Positions 1 through 18,816 of a DNA stretch of 64,000 nt are shown here, in pieces. A program made the position numbers and the translations under genes. Under the pieces are notes generated by a model. The model was given only the letters and a program-made list of their open reading frames with translations, was not told where the DNA came from and searched no databases. This DNA is from Agelas oroides (taxonomy: Eukaryota; Porifera; Demospongiae; Agelasida; Agelasidae), in NCBI GenBank assembly GCA_949130485.1, contig OX422186.1, forward strand, positions 11,455,741-11,519,740, read 5' to 3'. Position 1 is the first letter of the stretch, and each line of letters starts with the position of its first letter.

Positions 1-204
1 CCCCCCAAACTCCATACCTTCAGTACAGTACCTCTACACCTAGGGAGAGGAAGGGGGGCACACGTTGGTTAACAAATCTAGAAGCTTAATTCTTGGGTGG
101 TCAAGTGCCCCTGTTATCCCCCTGGCTCATCAGTGCCAAACAAACTCCAGCTTTGAGCATGAAACAAACTTTTTGTAGAGCATGCAGGGAGAGTTATAGC
201 TCAC

Positions 205-1452
205 CTTAAGAATACCATGAGTCTGCTGCCACGTTGAATCAATGAACACCACTCTGTCCATCAGTCTCCAGAGGTTCCCAACGTCAGTACTCGCTGCGTC
301 CTGTCTCAATGTGCCAACCAACTGGTCCACAGACACAGCATCCTGATGTAGAGGACATTGGTATGATTAGACTCATTTCCTCATACCACAAGATAGAGCT
401 TAGGTGTGGGGATATACCACATGTACCTTAGTCTCAGTCCCAGACTCTCATACAGAGAGGGTCTGGTACCGAGACTATACCACGCTATGTTCTCTACACA
501 AATACACATGTATTGTGCCTATATAGCATGATCCAAAAACTAGTACCCAGAGAGGGTCTGGTACCGAGACTATGTCCTCTACACAGTAGTAGAGCTACAA
601 GCTACAATGCTGTTGCTATGGATCATGCCATGTCACTATGACACAGACAGAAGGTGTTCAAACCCATCTGTTAACCTAGCTAGCATGGTATGATGACCAC
701 TGCATTGTAGCTCTACCATAGTAAAAATTGAAGAAGCTCTCCGATTAAAACCACCATATGAGGTGCCCAATAGAGCACTTGCCCACTAGATCACATGTAT
801 GCAAGTGTGCATGTTATTTGACCACCTCTTTTGGGAAGATCAGCACCACTCTCGAGTGAGAACCGTAATCTGGGACGTCTGGGAGAATATGGATGGAGAC
901 ATCGTCTGGTGCTAGTATCCGAGCATGTGTGGCTGTACTCTTGCCAGGAAGTTCCTTGGGGTGTTTGATTCTGTGTGTGTGCATGTGGTGTGCGCGGTGC
1001 ATGTGGTGTGCGCGGTGCATGTGGTGTGCATGGTGCATGTGGTGTGCGCGGTGCACGTGGTGTGCGCAGTACATGTGGTGTGTGTGGTGCATGTGGTGTG
1101 CGTGGTGCACGTGGTGTGCGCAGTGCATGTGGTGTGTGTGGTGCATGTGGTGTGCGTGGTGCATGTGGTGTGCGCAGTGCATGTGGTGTGTGTGGTGCAT
1201 GTGGTGTGCGTGGTGCATGTGGTGTGCGCAGTGCATGTGGTGTGCGCGGTGCATGTGTGTACTTTGTGTGGAGGAAATTATGACCACTAGTTGACCACGC
1301 CCCCTCACACACAGCACACGTACATGTCTACTTTGACGGGCAGTTGAACTTGGGGAACCAGTTTTGGGTCCATCCCCACCACCTCATAGCAAGTGTAGCA
1401 GTAGAACTTGCGAGAGCAGCGGCAGCGAGGGCAAGGCGCGCGAACAACACCC
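205..1452 (-). CDS. DTWD1: DTWD1-like tRNA-uridine aminocarboxypropyltransferase (partial, 3 internal exons)
   Basis: Three minus-strand exons join in phase: 1452-1324, 970-826 and 342-205. The first encodes a CPRC...CYTC cysteine pair arrangement (zinc-ribbon-like start of the DTW family) followed by a [10 protein letters not shown] stretch. The second continues with IIKHPKE...GKSTATHA...LAPDDVSI...IFPKE. The third has FIDSTWQQT, the D-x-T-W motif that names the family. Known for the family: transfer of a 3-amino-3-carboxypropyl group from SAM to a uridine of tRNA (DTWD1 acts at U20). The N-terminal exon and start were not found between 1453 and 2826, and the C-terminal exon lies beyond the left edge. 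The 1324 donor splits GAC AT|gt and the 970 acceptor supplies A, giving the expected D-I-I-K. The intron between exons 1 and 2 is filled by a GT-rich minisatellite. Confidence 0.85.
972..1258. repeat. GT/GC-rich minisatellite in DTWD1 intron
   Basis: Imperfect tandem copies of an approximately 18-base unit related to GTGGTGTGCGCGGTGCAT, with C/T and G/A variants. It ends immediately before (on the gene strand) the acceptor of the DTWD1 exon at 970, so on the minus strand it reads as CA-rich sequence leading into CACAG. It is open in several frames, but these long ORFs are repeat artefacts. Confidence 0.9.
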
Positions 1453-2826
1453 CTGCACCCAACAGAACACAGAACTGTCTAGCCTTGTACCTGGCCTCCA
1501 CCGTGCAATACAGGGTGGAGGCCAGGTACAAAGGACCAGACATGCTGTAGTCTCTGAAGCCAGACGCGCGCTTGAGTCGGTTGGGTCTGGCTTGTGAGAC
1601 TAGCTACTCACCTCAGCGGTTCCCAAGAAGACAGCTTCAGGTTTTTGAATGGGTTTGCAGGTACATTCGCAGCCATAATTTCAACACAGAACACCACAAG
1701 CTCGTGACCACCAGCAACGCAAACGGAAGAACACATACAGAGCAGAGCAAAGGTGCAGCCACTAATCCTCGCGACTACGGCTACGCGAGACTAGCAGCCA
1801 CTAGCAGCTACTAGCTACAATTCGTAAGAAGAGAACAGCAGCCAAGAAGACAGCAGCAGAGCATAGTAGCCTCGTTCCCAGGCCGTTCCCGGCTCCAGTT
1901 TTGATCGCTTGCAGTATACTGCAAGCGATCAAAACTGAAGCTGTCTTCTTGGGAACCGCTGAGGTGAGTAGCTAGTCTCACAAGCCAGACCCAACCGACT
2001 CAAGCGCGCGTCTGGCTTCAGAGACTACAGCATGTATACTGCAAGCGATCAAAACTGGAGCCGGGAACGGCCTGGGAACGAGGCTAGAGCATAGCAGTCT
2101 TCAAAATCGCAGCCTCGTTCCAAGACTCCGATCTGATCGGTTGCAATCTGGGAACGAGACCAGCAGGCATGTAAATGGTCTAAATAAAGCCCTTCATCCT
2201 AGTGTACCCACCTTGTACTTTTGTATCTCTGATCCAGCAGCGTATCTTATGTGTGTGTTCCAGAAAACCTTTAAACTGTAGCAAGGTAAGGTATAGGAAA
2301 CATTTTATGGCCAGATAAATGAACTGGCAGATAAATGGACTGGTGGGCATGTTAAAACGAATGGCATCATAATTTAATATTTATTTAAGTAAGCGGCAGA
2401 TTTGTTGTATTATAATTTGTAGCAAGCTCCCTGGACTACCCTTGAAGTTCTATCATATATTTAACAATCTGCAAGTAGCTATTGCTTGCTAGTCTCGTGC
2501 CCAGACCACCCTTGAAATTCTATCATATATTTAACAATCTGCAAGTAGCTATTACTTGCTAGTCTTGTGCCCAGACCCCTTTTGAAAAAATCAAGAGGTC
2601 GATGGGCACGCTAGACTATAATCGCTTGCATGATCAGAAGGGTCTGGGGTTCTGACTGTTGCAGGGCCAGCCACTCACAATGTAGGTAGTTGGAAGTACA
2701 TGTCAACCATGTAGTGTTTCAGATGGTTAAAAATCGCACACCACTCTTAAGTGCTGTTGTGTTAATTGTAAGAGGATATATGATGTCAGGCTGATTGTGA
2801 TACAGGTCCGTTTACACTTGGCGGCC
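1453..2826. other. DTWD1/OXSR1 divergent intergenic region with nested foldbacks
   Basis: No convincing exon. It holds a perfect 17-base-arm hairpin around 1485-1533, an approximately 95-bp segment at 1546-1640 repeated in inverted orientation at about 1935-2035, and a TAGCCTCG...CGAGGCTA foldback at 1867-2086 enclosing that inverted copy. There is also a two-copy direct repeat of about 73 bp at 2430-2580 (ATCATATATTTAACAATCTG core). The promoter of the downstream kinase must lie at the right end, but I see no clear TATA box. Confidence 0.6.
1867..2086. repeat. Nested foldback, TAGCCTCG family
   Basis: Left arm 1867-1918 (begins TAGCCTCGTTCCCAGGCC) pairs with right arm 2038-2086 (ends GGCCTGGGAACGAGGCTA). 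The interior 1935-2035 is the reverse complement of 1546-1640, so one element appears to have been inserted inside or copied into another. Confidence 0.8.
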
Positions 2827-9777
<6,951 letters not shown>

Positions 9778-9937
9778 TGTGTTTTTGCTTGTTTGTCATT
9801 CAAATTTTATATACAAAATTATTCAGTTATCACATATTGGTAGCACACTGATGTTCAATAGTTTCACAGAGGCTAAAACAGCCCACTGACAAGTATGATC
9901 TTTGCTAGGTGTTCTGGTTAAACTTCAGAAGTGATAT

Positions 9938-12900
9938 TCAGTTGTCAGTCACAAGCATGAGTTCTCCATCCTCATCGTAAGTTAAACGTTGGGTACGAAC
10001 TTGCCGAACTGGAGGTTTAATTGGTCGTTGCTCTAATTCAATAAACTCAATATCGTGATTTCCATTTTCATCAGATTCTGTTGTATGTATGTGGAGTCCA
10101 TGTTCATCTCTGCAACGTCTGATATTAGTGAGGAATTCGAATGCAAGTACAGTGTGCCAGATAGTGTAGATGCATGTGTACTTGTAAATGTGGTAGAGCA
10201 TAATCAATATAAAGGTTGTGAATGCAATTGCGATTGACACGAACACAGGTATAGCTGTGTTTCCACTGATGAGGCGAAGGTAGAGGGTTGTAGTAGACAA
10301 AACCCCCAAGTTTAATATAAATGATACATCAAGGCTGTCCAGAGTTCTGGATTTGTACACTCCTGAGAAAAAGGCAATCTGTGCGCTGAGGAGAACCATT
10401 ACTGCAATGATTATAATAATGAGATCAAGAGCTTTGTTTCCAGAAGAGTTAGTGGCAAATCCTAAGAAGAGAATGGCACGTACAACTAGTAGCAATCCAG
10501 CCCAAAACTGGCACTTGTCTTTGTACGGACCCCCGTAGGGATCAAACACTGGTTTTAGCCTCCTTACCCAAACGAGCATTCTGTGCCTCGACTTTCTGCG
10601 TAGCCACTGCATGGAAAAAACCACAAAAGTGTAGGGAAGTAGGAAGGTTATTGAGATCAACAATGCTGCAATGAACAGTGGAATATGCTTTCCTTTGAGG
10701 TAGTCTACATCCCCATCATAAAGCCACACAGCTTTCCAGTGTCCATCTGGGTAAGTAAGGTAGGTGAAGGAAAGGATTATAAGAACTGCCCTCAGAAGTT
10801 TTGCATAGGATAGCAGAAACAGTGTTGCCAGAACTTTTGGTGCATTTTGACCTACGAGCCTTGCAACAGTTGTATAGTAGTGACTCAGGACTATCATAAG
10901 AGCCACTAAGATCCAGATGTATGCTGGAAATGCAAACTGTAACCATGCTTTTGCATACATGTCCATGCTGTTGAAAAAGCAGGTCTCAATGCCAAGGTCA
11001 AGATTGAGCCATGCCACAAATACTGTTAGTATGTTGATTTTGTCTCCTGGAAGGAATGTAGGCCGACTCGCTTGGATAATGTTGGCATACAGGATGAGAG
11101 CATTGAGTGTTCCTTCAGAAACTGTGAGATTACACCACGACAGCAATGCCACTAGTACCAGGCCAGCTGCCACAAAAGCTAAAAGCAACGCCAGATATGC
11201 ATTTGAACATTTGAGACATCGGGAGGTTCCAAAAGCAAGGCTGAGTCCTGGCCGACACTTTCCACATAGAATGCCTGAATGATTGAGTGCACACTGTGCA
11301 TCTGGGTGTTCTAAGTTCAGCACAGTGTCTTGCTGCTTACAGTAGTCCAGTGGGCAGTGGGTATGTACCATAACTCCACATGTATTATTAGGGCAGTTTG
11401 CCATGAAATGGTAATTACAGCCAACCCACACTTGGCTGGGACGGTGAATACTTTGAGTGTGAATGTCACATTGGTATCCATGTTTTGCAAGTGCTGAGGC
11501 ACAACTGCATCTACCTGGTATTCCAGAAAGACTGAAACCAGGTGGGCATGGGAGAAGATGAATGTTTATCAGTGGGAAAGCGAAAGGTACTCTTTGCGGG
11601 TCTGGACTTTCTGCAGTAAGCTCAAGCCATTCATAGTCTTGATTTGAGAAAACAGAATAATTCAAGGTAGTGCAACTTTGGTTGACGTTTTGCGAATATT
11701 CCAAGTGGTCAAGAGACTGCAGCTGCTCTGTGTTGTTTATGAACCTTGCGTGGACGACACCTGGAACAATACCATTGCTTTGCCCAACCACAGCTACAGA
11801 TGTCTCCAATGTACCACCTGGGAGCACTTCCTTGACAACCACCTTCCTTTCACAGTCAAGTTTGCCATTCGCACAGAAGCACACACCAATTGGATCAGAT
11901 GCTATTACAGATAGATCATTTTGGATTGTGTGGTTAAAAAACAGCTCTTTCAAAATCATTCTTGAATTTTGCAATGCAGTGGTAATCACACTGTAAGGCA
12001 AGAGGTAGCACTGATCTATATAACCGCCATAGAGTACACTACCAGCTACTCCAGCTGTGTTGTTTGAAAAATAAGCAGCAATACCTGTTTCTGAAAAGGG
12101 CTTATTATTGAGCAAGGTTGGCTGAAGAAAGCAGGGATGCAGTGTACTAAATACCATGTAGTTCTCTACATAAAAAGCCCCTCCTCTCTTTTCAGCATGA
12201 TTATTGTGAAAGTACATCTTTGTATTGGGCTTTGGTATTAGAAAAGAGCCAAAAAGTGCTAGCGCTCCTCCATTCCAGCCTCTGTTATCCGAGAAAGTCA
12301 TGCTTCCATTGAAGTATATGTTGCTTTCATAAGCAAGCAGTGCTGTAACACGGTTGTTGTGGAAAGTACAGCTAACAAACGTCACATTTTGAATGCCATA
12401 CAGCAACACAGCAGCTGCAGCAGTATTCTGATACACGGATCCTATATTGTGCCAATGCATGTCAGCAGATGGCAAATGACTGTTGTAAAATGACACATTT
12501 TCAACCTTGAAATGTGAGGGAGAAATGCCTAAGTGTGCTGCATCAACAATCATGATGGCCATAGAGTGGTAGCCACTGTTGTCCAGAAATGTACAGTCTC
12601 GTATTCTAATAGTATCTTCAATGCTTGGAGAACCTGTACACGGTAAAATACTGTCACGAGCAAAATGTATGTCCAAACCAGTATACCACAGTCCAACATT
12701 GTTAATAAAGTGACTGTTCACTATGATCACCTGTGGATGTGTGTTGCATTTTCTGTGGGTATATCCACTATAAGCACTGGTGTGGAGGAAAACTATGCCT
12801 AAACCGCCTGCCTTTGCAGCCACACCAGAATGGAAAATACAGTTTTTGACAACGATGGAGTGTGATTTAAAAGTTTTGCTTACCACAACAAGGCCCATAC

Positions 12901-14803
12901 TGCCATAGTTGACTTCACCAACATACCTGGTCGATGTTCCTGTAACTCGGTTATTCCTGAACGTTACATTGCCCAGCTTTATTCTGTATAGTTGGCATAC
13001 AGCTTTTAGAGCAATACTGATGCCACCAGAAGCTGCAGAAGCTGTGTTTCCAGTAATTGAAGTGTTTAAAATCATCAAAGTGCTAAATGTAGAATGTGTT
13101 TCATTCTCACACGGATACTTTACACTTGCAAAGAAAAAAATCCCACCACCCCTCTCAGCATATCCGTTTTCAAAGTGACTATTAGTGATGCTAATATGAC
13201 AGCTAGCTCCAGTAGTGTTCTTAGGCTCATTCACAAGAACGCCTAGATTGCCTCCCTCATAACTAGGATCGTCATGCATTCTACCGTTTTCAGACATGAT
13301 CACGTCATCAATTTGTATGAAAATGTCAACACACAGCTCCTCAATTTCCACATTACATCCAGGAGAAACACGTGATGCCGGAAAGAGGTTGTTCCCTCTT
13401 CTGAACTCTGATGACTGAATAGTGAAATGCACAGGATCTTTGCAGTCATCTCCAGTGCAGTAGAAGCTAAGAAACAAGTTTCCTCCAACATGTTTATCAT
13501 CTCCTCTGTTGGCAATAAATCTAGAGTAAGCGATTTGTGAGTTTCCAAGAACATTCAGCATGAAAATACCGAAACCTGTACTGTTTTGGACAGATACACC
13601 AATGATATTCACATCCGTGGATAACACAAACATTATAGCTGCAGTGTATCCAATAATTGAGTCCTCAGCACCACAGGAAATCAAAGTGAGGTTTGCAATT
13701 AAAATGGACCGTGCAAAATAGAAGGAAAACGCAAATCTAGTAGCACACTTAAGGTTACGGGTACAAGTTCATGAATAAAATTAGTATGTCAAAAACTTGC
13801 CTATATAACTTTTCCTACATAAAAGCTACTGGATATTTACAACAGCCAGTCACTACAGAGGGCATTCAGCTATAGTTCAGCATAATACTAACTTCGCTAC
13901 AGTACACAGTCGAGTGACAGCAGGCGGCTGCTCGGTGGAGTACGAGTACAAATTTCTACGTCAGTTCGCTCGCGTTGTTGCACACAGAATGCCGTATACC
14001 AGCGTTTTATCTATTTGTACGACATCGCTGCAGGGCCACACGAAGCGTTTTTGAAAGAAAAATTTTCCAGTTCGCCGTAGTTTGTTTTCGAAGTCTCTCG
14101 GTACCGGTTTTTCGAGTATTCAGTAGCCTTTCAGCCACTGCCGCTCAGTTCTGTTCCGAGATATGAGAAAAAACGCTTCGTGTGGCCCTGCAGTGAGTTG
14201 CTCTGGCTCTGTTTAAGCCATAAATAGCAGCTAGTTCCTCCTACTGTCGTAGTAAACTGACGTAGAAGTTTGTACTCGTAATCCACCGAGCAGCCGCCTA
14301 GTGTCACTTGACTGCGTACTGTGGCAAAGTTAGTATTATGCTGAACTGTGGCCGAATGCACTCTGTAGCGACTGGTTGTTGTAAAAATCCGGTAGCTTTT
14401 TTGTAGGAAAAGTTATACAGGCAAGTTTTTGACATACTAATTTTATTCATGAACATGTACCCGTAACCTTAATAACTGGTTGCATATTGCTCAAGGACTT
14501 ATTTGAAGTTAAATTGTTGGAGTAAGGTGACTGGCCAACTAGTGCCAAGTGACTCATTTTTAAAGTTTTTGCGAGAATGGGCCTATCAATAGTGTGTATT
14601 CCTTGCAGAAAGTAAAATGTGGTATTGGACTTGAAGCAAATAGCTGGGTATTGCAGATAATGGTCAACAGTGTAGCAAGGGTTGCCGGGGCATTGTCCAT
14701 CATCATTCGGTTTGATGTAGCACACATGTGTACCATAGCAGTCCAAGACACGGACAAACAGCAACTGGACCAAGAACAGTACTTCCATTTTGCCAATCTC
14801 CAT
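9938..14803 (-). CDS. Right-handed beta-helix / multi-pass membrane surface protein, interrupted by a TTAA element
   Basis: ATG at 14803 opens with a signal peptide (VLFLVQLLFVRVLDCYG), then CYIKPNDDGQCPGNPC. The frame runs to 14469, and after the 13753-14468 element continues uninterrupted to the stop at 9938-9940. Without the element and one TTAA copy the frame is 4146 nt (1381 aa). The first 600 or so residues after the break contain repeated N-x-S/T-rich PbH1-like beta-helix strands (for example LILNTSITGN, VIIVNSHFINN, ITNSHFENG). Next comes a Cys-rich block (CPPGFSLSG...CGKCRPGLSLAFGTSRCLKC), eight or nine predicted membrane segments, and a short cytosolic tail. I infer an extracellular sensor or adhesion role; no specific function is recognised. 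It is convergent with OXSR1, the two stops lying 160 bp apart. If the element is not spliced, the gene is broken. Confidence 0.85.
13753..14468. mobile_element. 716-bp TTAA-flanked inverted-repeat element (candidate intron-forming MITE)
   Basis: Flanked by identical TTAA at 13749-13752 and 14469-14472. Ends are GGTTACGGGTAC and GTACCCGTAACC, and the two halves (about 13753-14050 and 14165-14468) are imperfect reverse complements. The middle has no ORF of interest. It lies inside the coding frame of the beta-helix gene. On the gene strand, GT follows ATTAAG at the left end and the right end reads CCTTAAG, so GT-AG removal would give exactly the pre-insertion sequence. A TACTAAT string about 40 bases before that AG could serve as a branch site. 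Confidence 0.85.
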
Positions 14804-16888
14804 CTTGCATGATATACTCCTGCAAAAAGCAATTTTACCAGGTCATGTAATTAAACTACCTACTATAGCTACCCACGTAAATTAACTTACACTTTCTTAG
14901 ATGACCAATCTTCCAATGCCAGGCAAGTTGTGTCAATGCCTTATAAAGCTCCATACAGCTAAATAGCTAGACCAGTCCTGTTGACAATCACTCTTTTTGT
15001 TATATATCTGAGTTAAAAGATTGTTGTTTCAATTTCAATTCATGAGTAGATGGGATTACTAAATCACAGGCAAACTCACAAAGTGTGTGACAAAAAACAA
15101 TCTTTTGTAGGGAGGTTGCAGTTTCACAATAATGAAAAAAACAAAAAAAAAAACAAGGCTTAAGGCTCTACTACATTCTACCATGGGTCTACTTGACTCT
15201 ACATGACTCTACTACACTCTACCATGGCTCTACTTGAGTCTACATGACTCTACTACACTCTACCATGGCTCTACTTGAGTCTACTTCACTCTATACTAAC
15301 AAAAGAAACTGTTCATCTGATAGTCAACTAGCTGTAGCAATGTGCTTGAGATCATTTCAAAGTACCAGTATGGTATGGCAAGCCGTTTGTTTCAAAATTG
15401 TGGATTCAACATTGTAGGTACACATAAATAGGAATGTTCAACACCTACACATTGTTGATAAATGTATATATTGATGGTATGAGGCAAAATAGAAAGAGAG
15501 AGACAACCCAGGGTCAGGCTCAGAGCTGCCAGCGCCCTGACTACTCAGCTGCAACTGCTCGGGAATCACCATGCACTTCTCTGTATGTAGGTGGTACTGA
15601 ATGTACCACCTATATAGTATATATATGTGCTGTCAAATTATCGTATAGTGGGAAACTTTCGAGGGAGAAAACGCTCATGAATTTTGAGGCTCGCAAAAGT
15701 TTCCCACTATATGGTATGATGTTCACCCGAAAAAAAGCCATACTGAGTTGTTTCTCTGACCTAAAAGGTTTAGCATCTTGTCTCCACAAATACCCACTTT
15801 CTCCCCCTCATGTCATCAAATGTGTTGATTTACAGCTGAAGCAAGTATGCATGTAGCTGTATAATGCGGTGATCTTACTAAACTAGGAATACGTAGTCTC
15901 GTTCCCAGGCCTCCCCCGTTTTTACCTTCCGTTTGCGTTCACAATAATACACGGGAGCGGAAGACCGGCGAAAAACGGGGAAGGCCTCCAATAATACACG
16001 GGAGCGGAAGACCGGCGAAAAACGGGGAAGGCCTCAATACACGGGAGCGGAAGACCGGCGAAAAACGGGGAAGGCCTCCAGGCCTTCCCCGTTTTTCGCC
16101 GGTCTTCCGCTCCCGTGTATTATTGTGAACGCAAACGGAAGGTAAAAACGGGGGAGGCCTGGGAACGAGGCTAAGGAATACGCATGCGCAGAGTATGCCT
16201 CGCGCAGAAGAATATCCGGAAATATGCAAGTAGATATCCGTTGTAACCACGTGTAGCGTGCATGTAGGTGCTAGGTGCTGCAGACGAGATAGAGCGATGA
16301 AGATGGCAAAGCGGTCGTCTGAAGAGTTTCAGGAAGTGAGCGTAGTGTCATGCGAGTATCTGTCAGACTCTTTCTCCTTTGCCTTACTCTCTTCTGATGC
16401 AGTGTCCCTTTGTTTCCGTTTTCGCTCTCTAGCACTAGTCTCGCGGAGCCTGACTCTCACTCTAGCACGATCACGCTTTGACTGCTTCTGCTCCATTTCG
16501 GCTCTCGCACGATCTTTTTCACACGTCGATCGCCTCCTGGTCGGACCAGTACCATGTGGCCCCTGCTCCGTTTCGGCTCTCGCACGCGCACGATCTTTCG
16601 ATTGCCTCCTGGTCGGACCAGTACCACGTGGCTAGTAGTCTGGGGACGAGACCACAGAAACCGCGCCCACGCAATTAAAGTGTGACGGATATATATATAT
16701 ATACATACATACATACAAACGCGAGCTGACTACACTGCACGATTAGTAGCCTCGCGCTAAGGCGCTCGGCAATCAAGAAAACTCTACAACATGACATACA
16801 CTGAAATATTCCAACAAACATGCAAATACTGGTATTTACAGAAAACATCTTACATTACACTATGTAATAGGTATCCTAACAGTGTACT
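14804..16888. other. Intergenic region with tandem repeat and foldbacks
   Basis: No gene recognised. A roughly 40-base tandem repeat of CTCTACATGACTCTACTACA type lies at 15165-15290. A small hairpin (GTGGGAAACTTTCG / GCAAAAGTTTCCCAC) is at about 15648-15710, a long foldback at 15894-16173, and a two-copy direct repeat around 16490-16635 contains CCTCCTGGTCGGACCAGTAC. An open 140-codon frame at 15434-15856 has no recognisable domain. Confidence 0.55.
15894..16173. repeat. TAGTCTCG/GAGGCTA foldback with three internal tandem copies
   Basis: Outer arms begin TAGTCTCGTTCCCAGGCCTC and end CCTGGGAACGAGGCTA. Inside, a unit CACGGGAGCGGAAGACCGGC... of about 45 bp is repeated three times on the left arm and once, inverted, on the right. 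Confidence 0.85.
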
Positions 16889-18217
16889 CTACGCTGTTGT
16901 TGTTTCATCACGGAGTTCTTTGATATTGCAGTTGCCCAGAATGGGCAAACTCCGATGCTCACCCGGCGACATGCCAAGAAAGGTTGTGGCGAGAATCTGC
17001 AAGGGATCCATGTGGGAGACAAGAATAATAATTTTGTCTTTGTAGTCCTCATCGAGTATCTTTACGAGTCTTGACGTCCGTAGTACAACTGCCATTACAC
17101 TCTCGTTGCCATATTTGGTATGTGTTGGATCATCCCTGTCCAGTTCAGCAACTTGACATTCGTTTTCAATTGGTTTCATATCAAGTGGACCGTAATACCT
17201 CTCCCTCAGGGCTTCTTCAAAGCGGAGGGGTATTTTCACCTGGAGCTGGCTGTGCAGAATCTCGGCTGTCTCCCTTGTACGCTTGAAGTCAGAGCTCACA
17301 ATCACAAGCCTCTCTGGAAGACTGTGTTCAGAGTGGAGAAGAGACTTCAGCTTCTCACTAGCCTAAATGAAAGGGCATATCAACTTTACCCACCCCATCA
17401 TTTGTTGCTTAGTACAAATGATGTGCTGGGGTGAGAAGGCCTAGATAGGCAAACTAGCAAAAAATGCACTAGAGTTGTCTAGTACCCTTTCTGAATATTC
17501 TACACGCTGGCAATTCCCATGGTAATATGTCACACTGTAGTTCAAGCATATCATTGTTAGTATGTTCGACATGAGTGACATGAATGCATGTAGCCTCGTG
17601 CCCAGACCCCTTTTGGAAAAGTCGAGAATCGCTGTCCAACATGCATTCTAGTCTCGTGGCCAGACTCCTTCTTGATTTTCCCAAAAGGGGTCTGGGCACG
17701 AGACTAGAATGCATGTTGGACAGTGATTCTTCCCTATTTGCATAGCATTGTGCACACTAAGTCAGAGGCATTCCTCACTAACTTCTCATGATAGTGACAT
17801 TCCAATTGACCTCCAATGTGACATGACACCCTGGAAACTGTAGACATGCAGATCTAGAAATGGGGTCTACAGGCAGGCCCCCGTTACATCAGTCAACACA
17901 ATTTTGTATAATCTAAAGACTAAAGTGTATTTACCTCTCTTGCTTGTGTCTTTCCTTTTTCTGTGAGTCCAAAGGATGGTACCCCAACTTCAGGTCTACT
18001 GACAAGAATCCCCTGAACGTTTGACTCACTCTGTAGAACACAGTGTGAGTGAGGTGTGTACGAGGAAAGTCCGAACTCACAGCCGAGTCACAGTGGCATC
18101 ACTTCCAGTAATATAAAGTGTGTTCCTCACCTCTCCATGCCTGATGATAAACAGCCTATTTCTGAGCGCAGAACCTGCTGAAATAGCGGTATTATGACCT
18201 TCTGCCATTTTTAACAT
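16889..18217 (-). CDS. Histidine phosphatase (phosphoglycerate mutase-like) family protein, complete
   Basis: Three exons 18217-18131, 18030-17935 and 17362-16889 sum to 657 nt (218 aa). The catalytic motif LFIIRHGE ends exon 1. Exon 2 carries VPSFGLTEKGKTQARE. Exon 3 holds SSDFKRTRETAEIL, a GPLD loop, an NESV stretch and the second conserved histidine in IILVSHMDPLQIL. The usual family text there is SHGD, so the Met is a small oddity while the His is retained. The family removes phosphate from small metabolites or proteins through a phosphohistidine intermediate; I cannot assign the substrate. The start is the first ATG (18217) of two in frame (the other is 18208). It lies 600 bp downstream (in gene direction) of the chitin synthase stop, on the same strand. 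Confidence 0.88.
17591..17706. repeat. Nested TAGCCTCG/TAGTCTCG foldback in phosphatase intron 2
   Basis: Starts TAGCCTCGTGCCCAGACC and ends GGTCTGGGCACGAGACTA. A second TAGTCTCGTGGCCAGAC start lies inside at about 17650, and the word AATGCATGTTGGACAG appears just outside and inverted inside. Confidence 0.8.
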
Positions 18218-18561
18218 CGAGCTCCGGGTCAGCGCTGCCAACAAAGCCTTACTGAATGTTTGACTCACTCTGTAGAGTACAGTAAAAAAAAAAATCAGCC
18301 ATGCACATTCGCAAGACAGAACTATCAGTACGTCCTGAAACTCACAGCTTCACTTTTAGCATAATTTGCCTGGAGTACACATGCATGCAGAGTGGGTGTA
18401 TCCCGTGCGCACGTTCGGTCCGGGAACGGGTTCATGATCGAAAGCAGCCCGCGCGCGCCTCCCGGTGAGAGGGTAGGTCTGGGGACGAGACTACCTATGC
18501 TCTGGTTCAACCCCAAAACAAATATTTGTTGTTCCAGTTGAGTGCTGTGGTTGTTGTTTTG

Positions 18562-18616
18562 TAGGTTCGTCCCCAGGCTCATTTCCTCTACGAGAAAGAG
18601 CCTGGGTACGAGGCTA
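18562..18616. repeat. Short TAGG/AGGCTA hairpin
   Basis: CGTCCCCAGGCTC pairs with GAGCCTGGGTACGAGGCTA across a short loop. Lies between the phosphatase and chitin synthase genes; a lone related end (GGTCTGGGGACGAGACTA) is just upstream at about 18477. Confidence 0.7.
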
Positions 18617-18816
18617 GTTGTTTTGGCGGAGAGTCTAACAACAAGAGTGACAGACATATGTAGCTCACACTAAGTCAGCAAGTAAAATACAGGTTAAAAA
18701 ACACTATATATAATATATATCACTATTCATAACCACATCCATAATCACTAAATCATAATCACACTGTCTTCAATTTCAGCTTGACACACAGAAACAACAA
18801 ATAAAATAATATTCGC

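Noticed and set aside
791..1317. His/Thr/Pro and Cys/Val-rich frames
   Set aside because: Minisatellite read-through; only the DTWD1 exons on either side are supported.
13950..14170. Frame inside the TTAA element as a transposase remnant
   Set aside because: Too short, no catalytic motif, and formed by inverted-repeat sequence.
15434..15856. 140-codon forward frame as a gene
   Set aside because: No domain, no splice support, contains a local hairpin repeat, and no conserved features that I can recognise.
16258..16635. 125-codon forward frame as a gene
   Set aside because: Built on a two-copy direct repeat; Ser/Arg/Leu composition with no recognisable domain.
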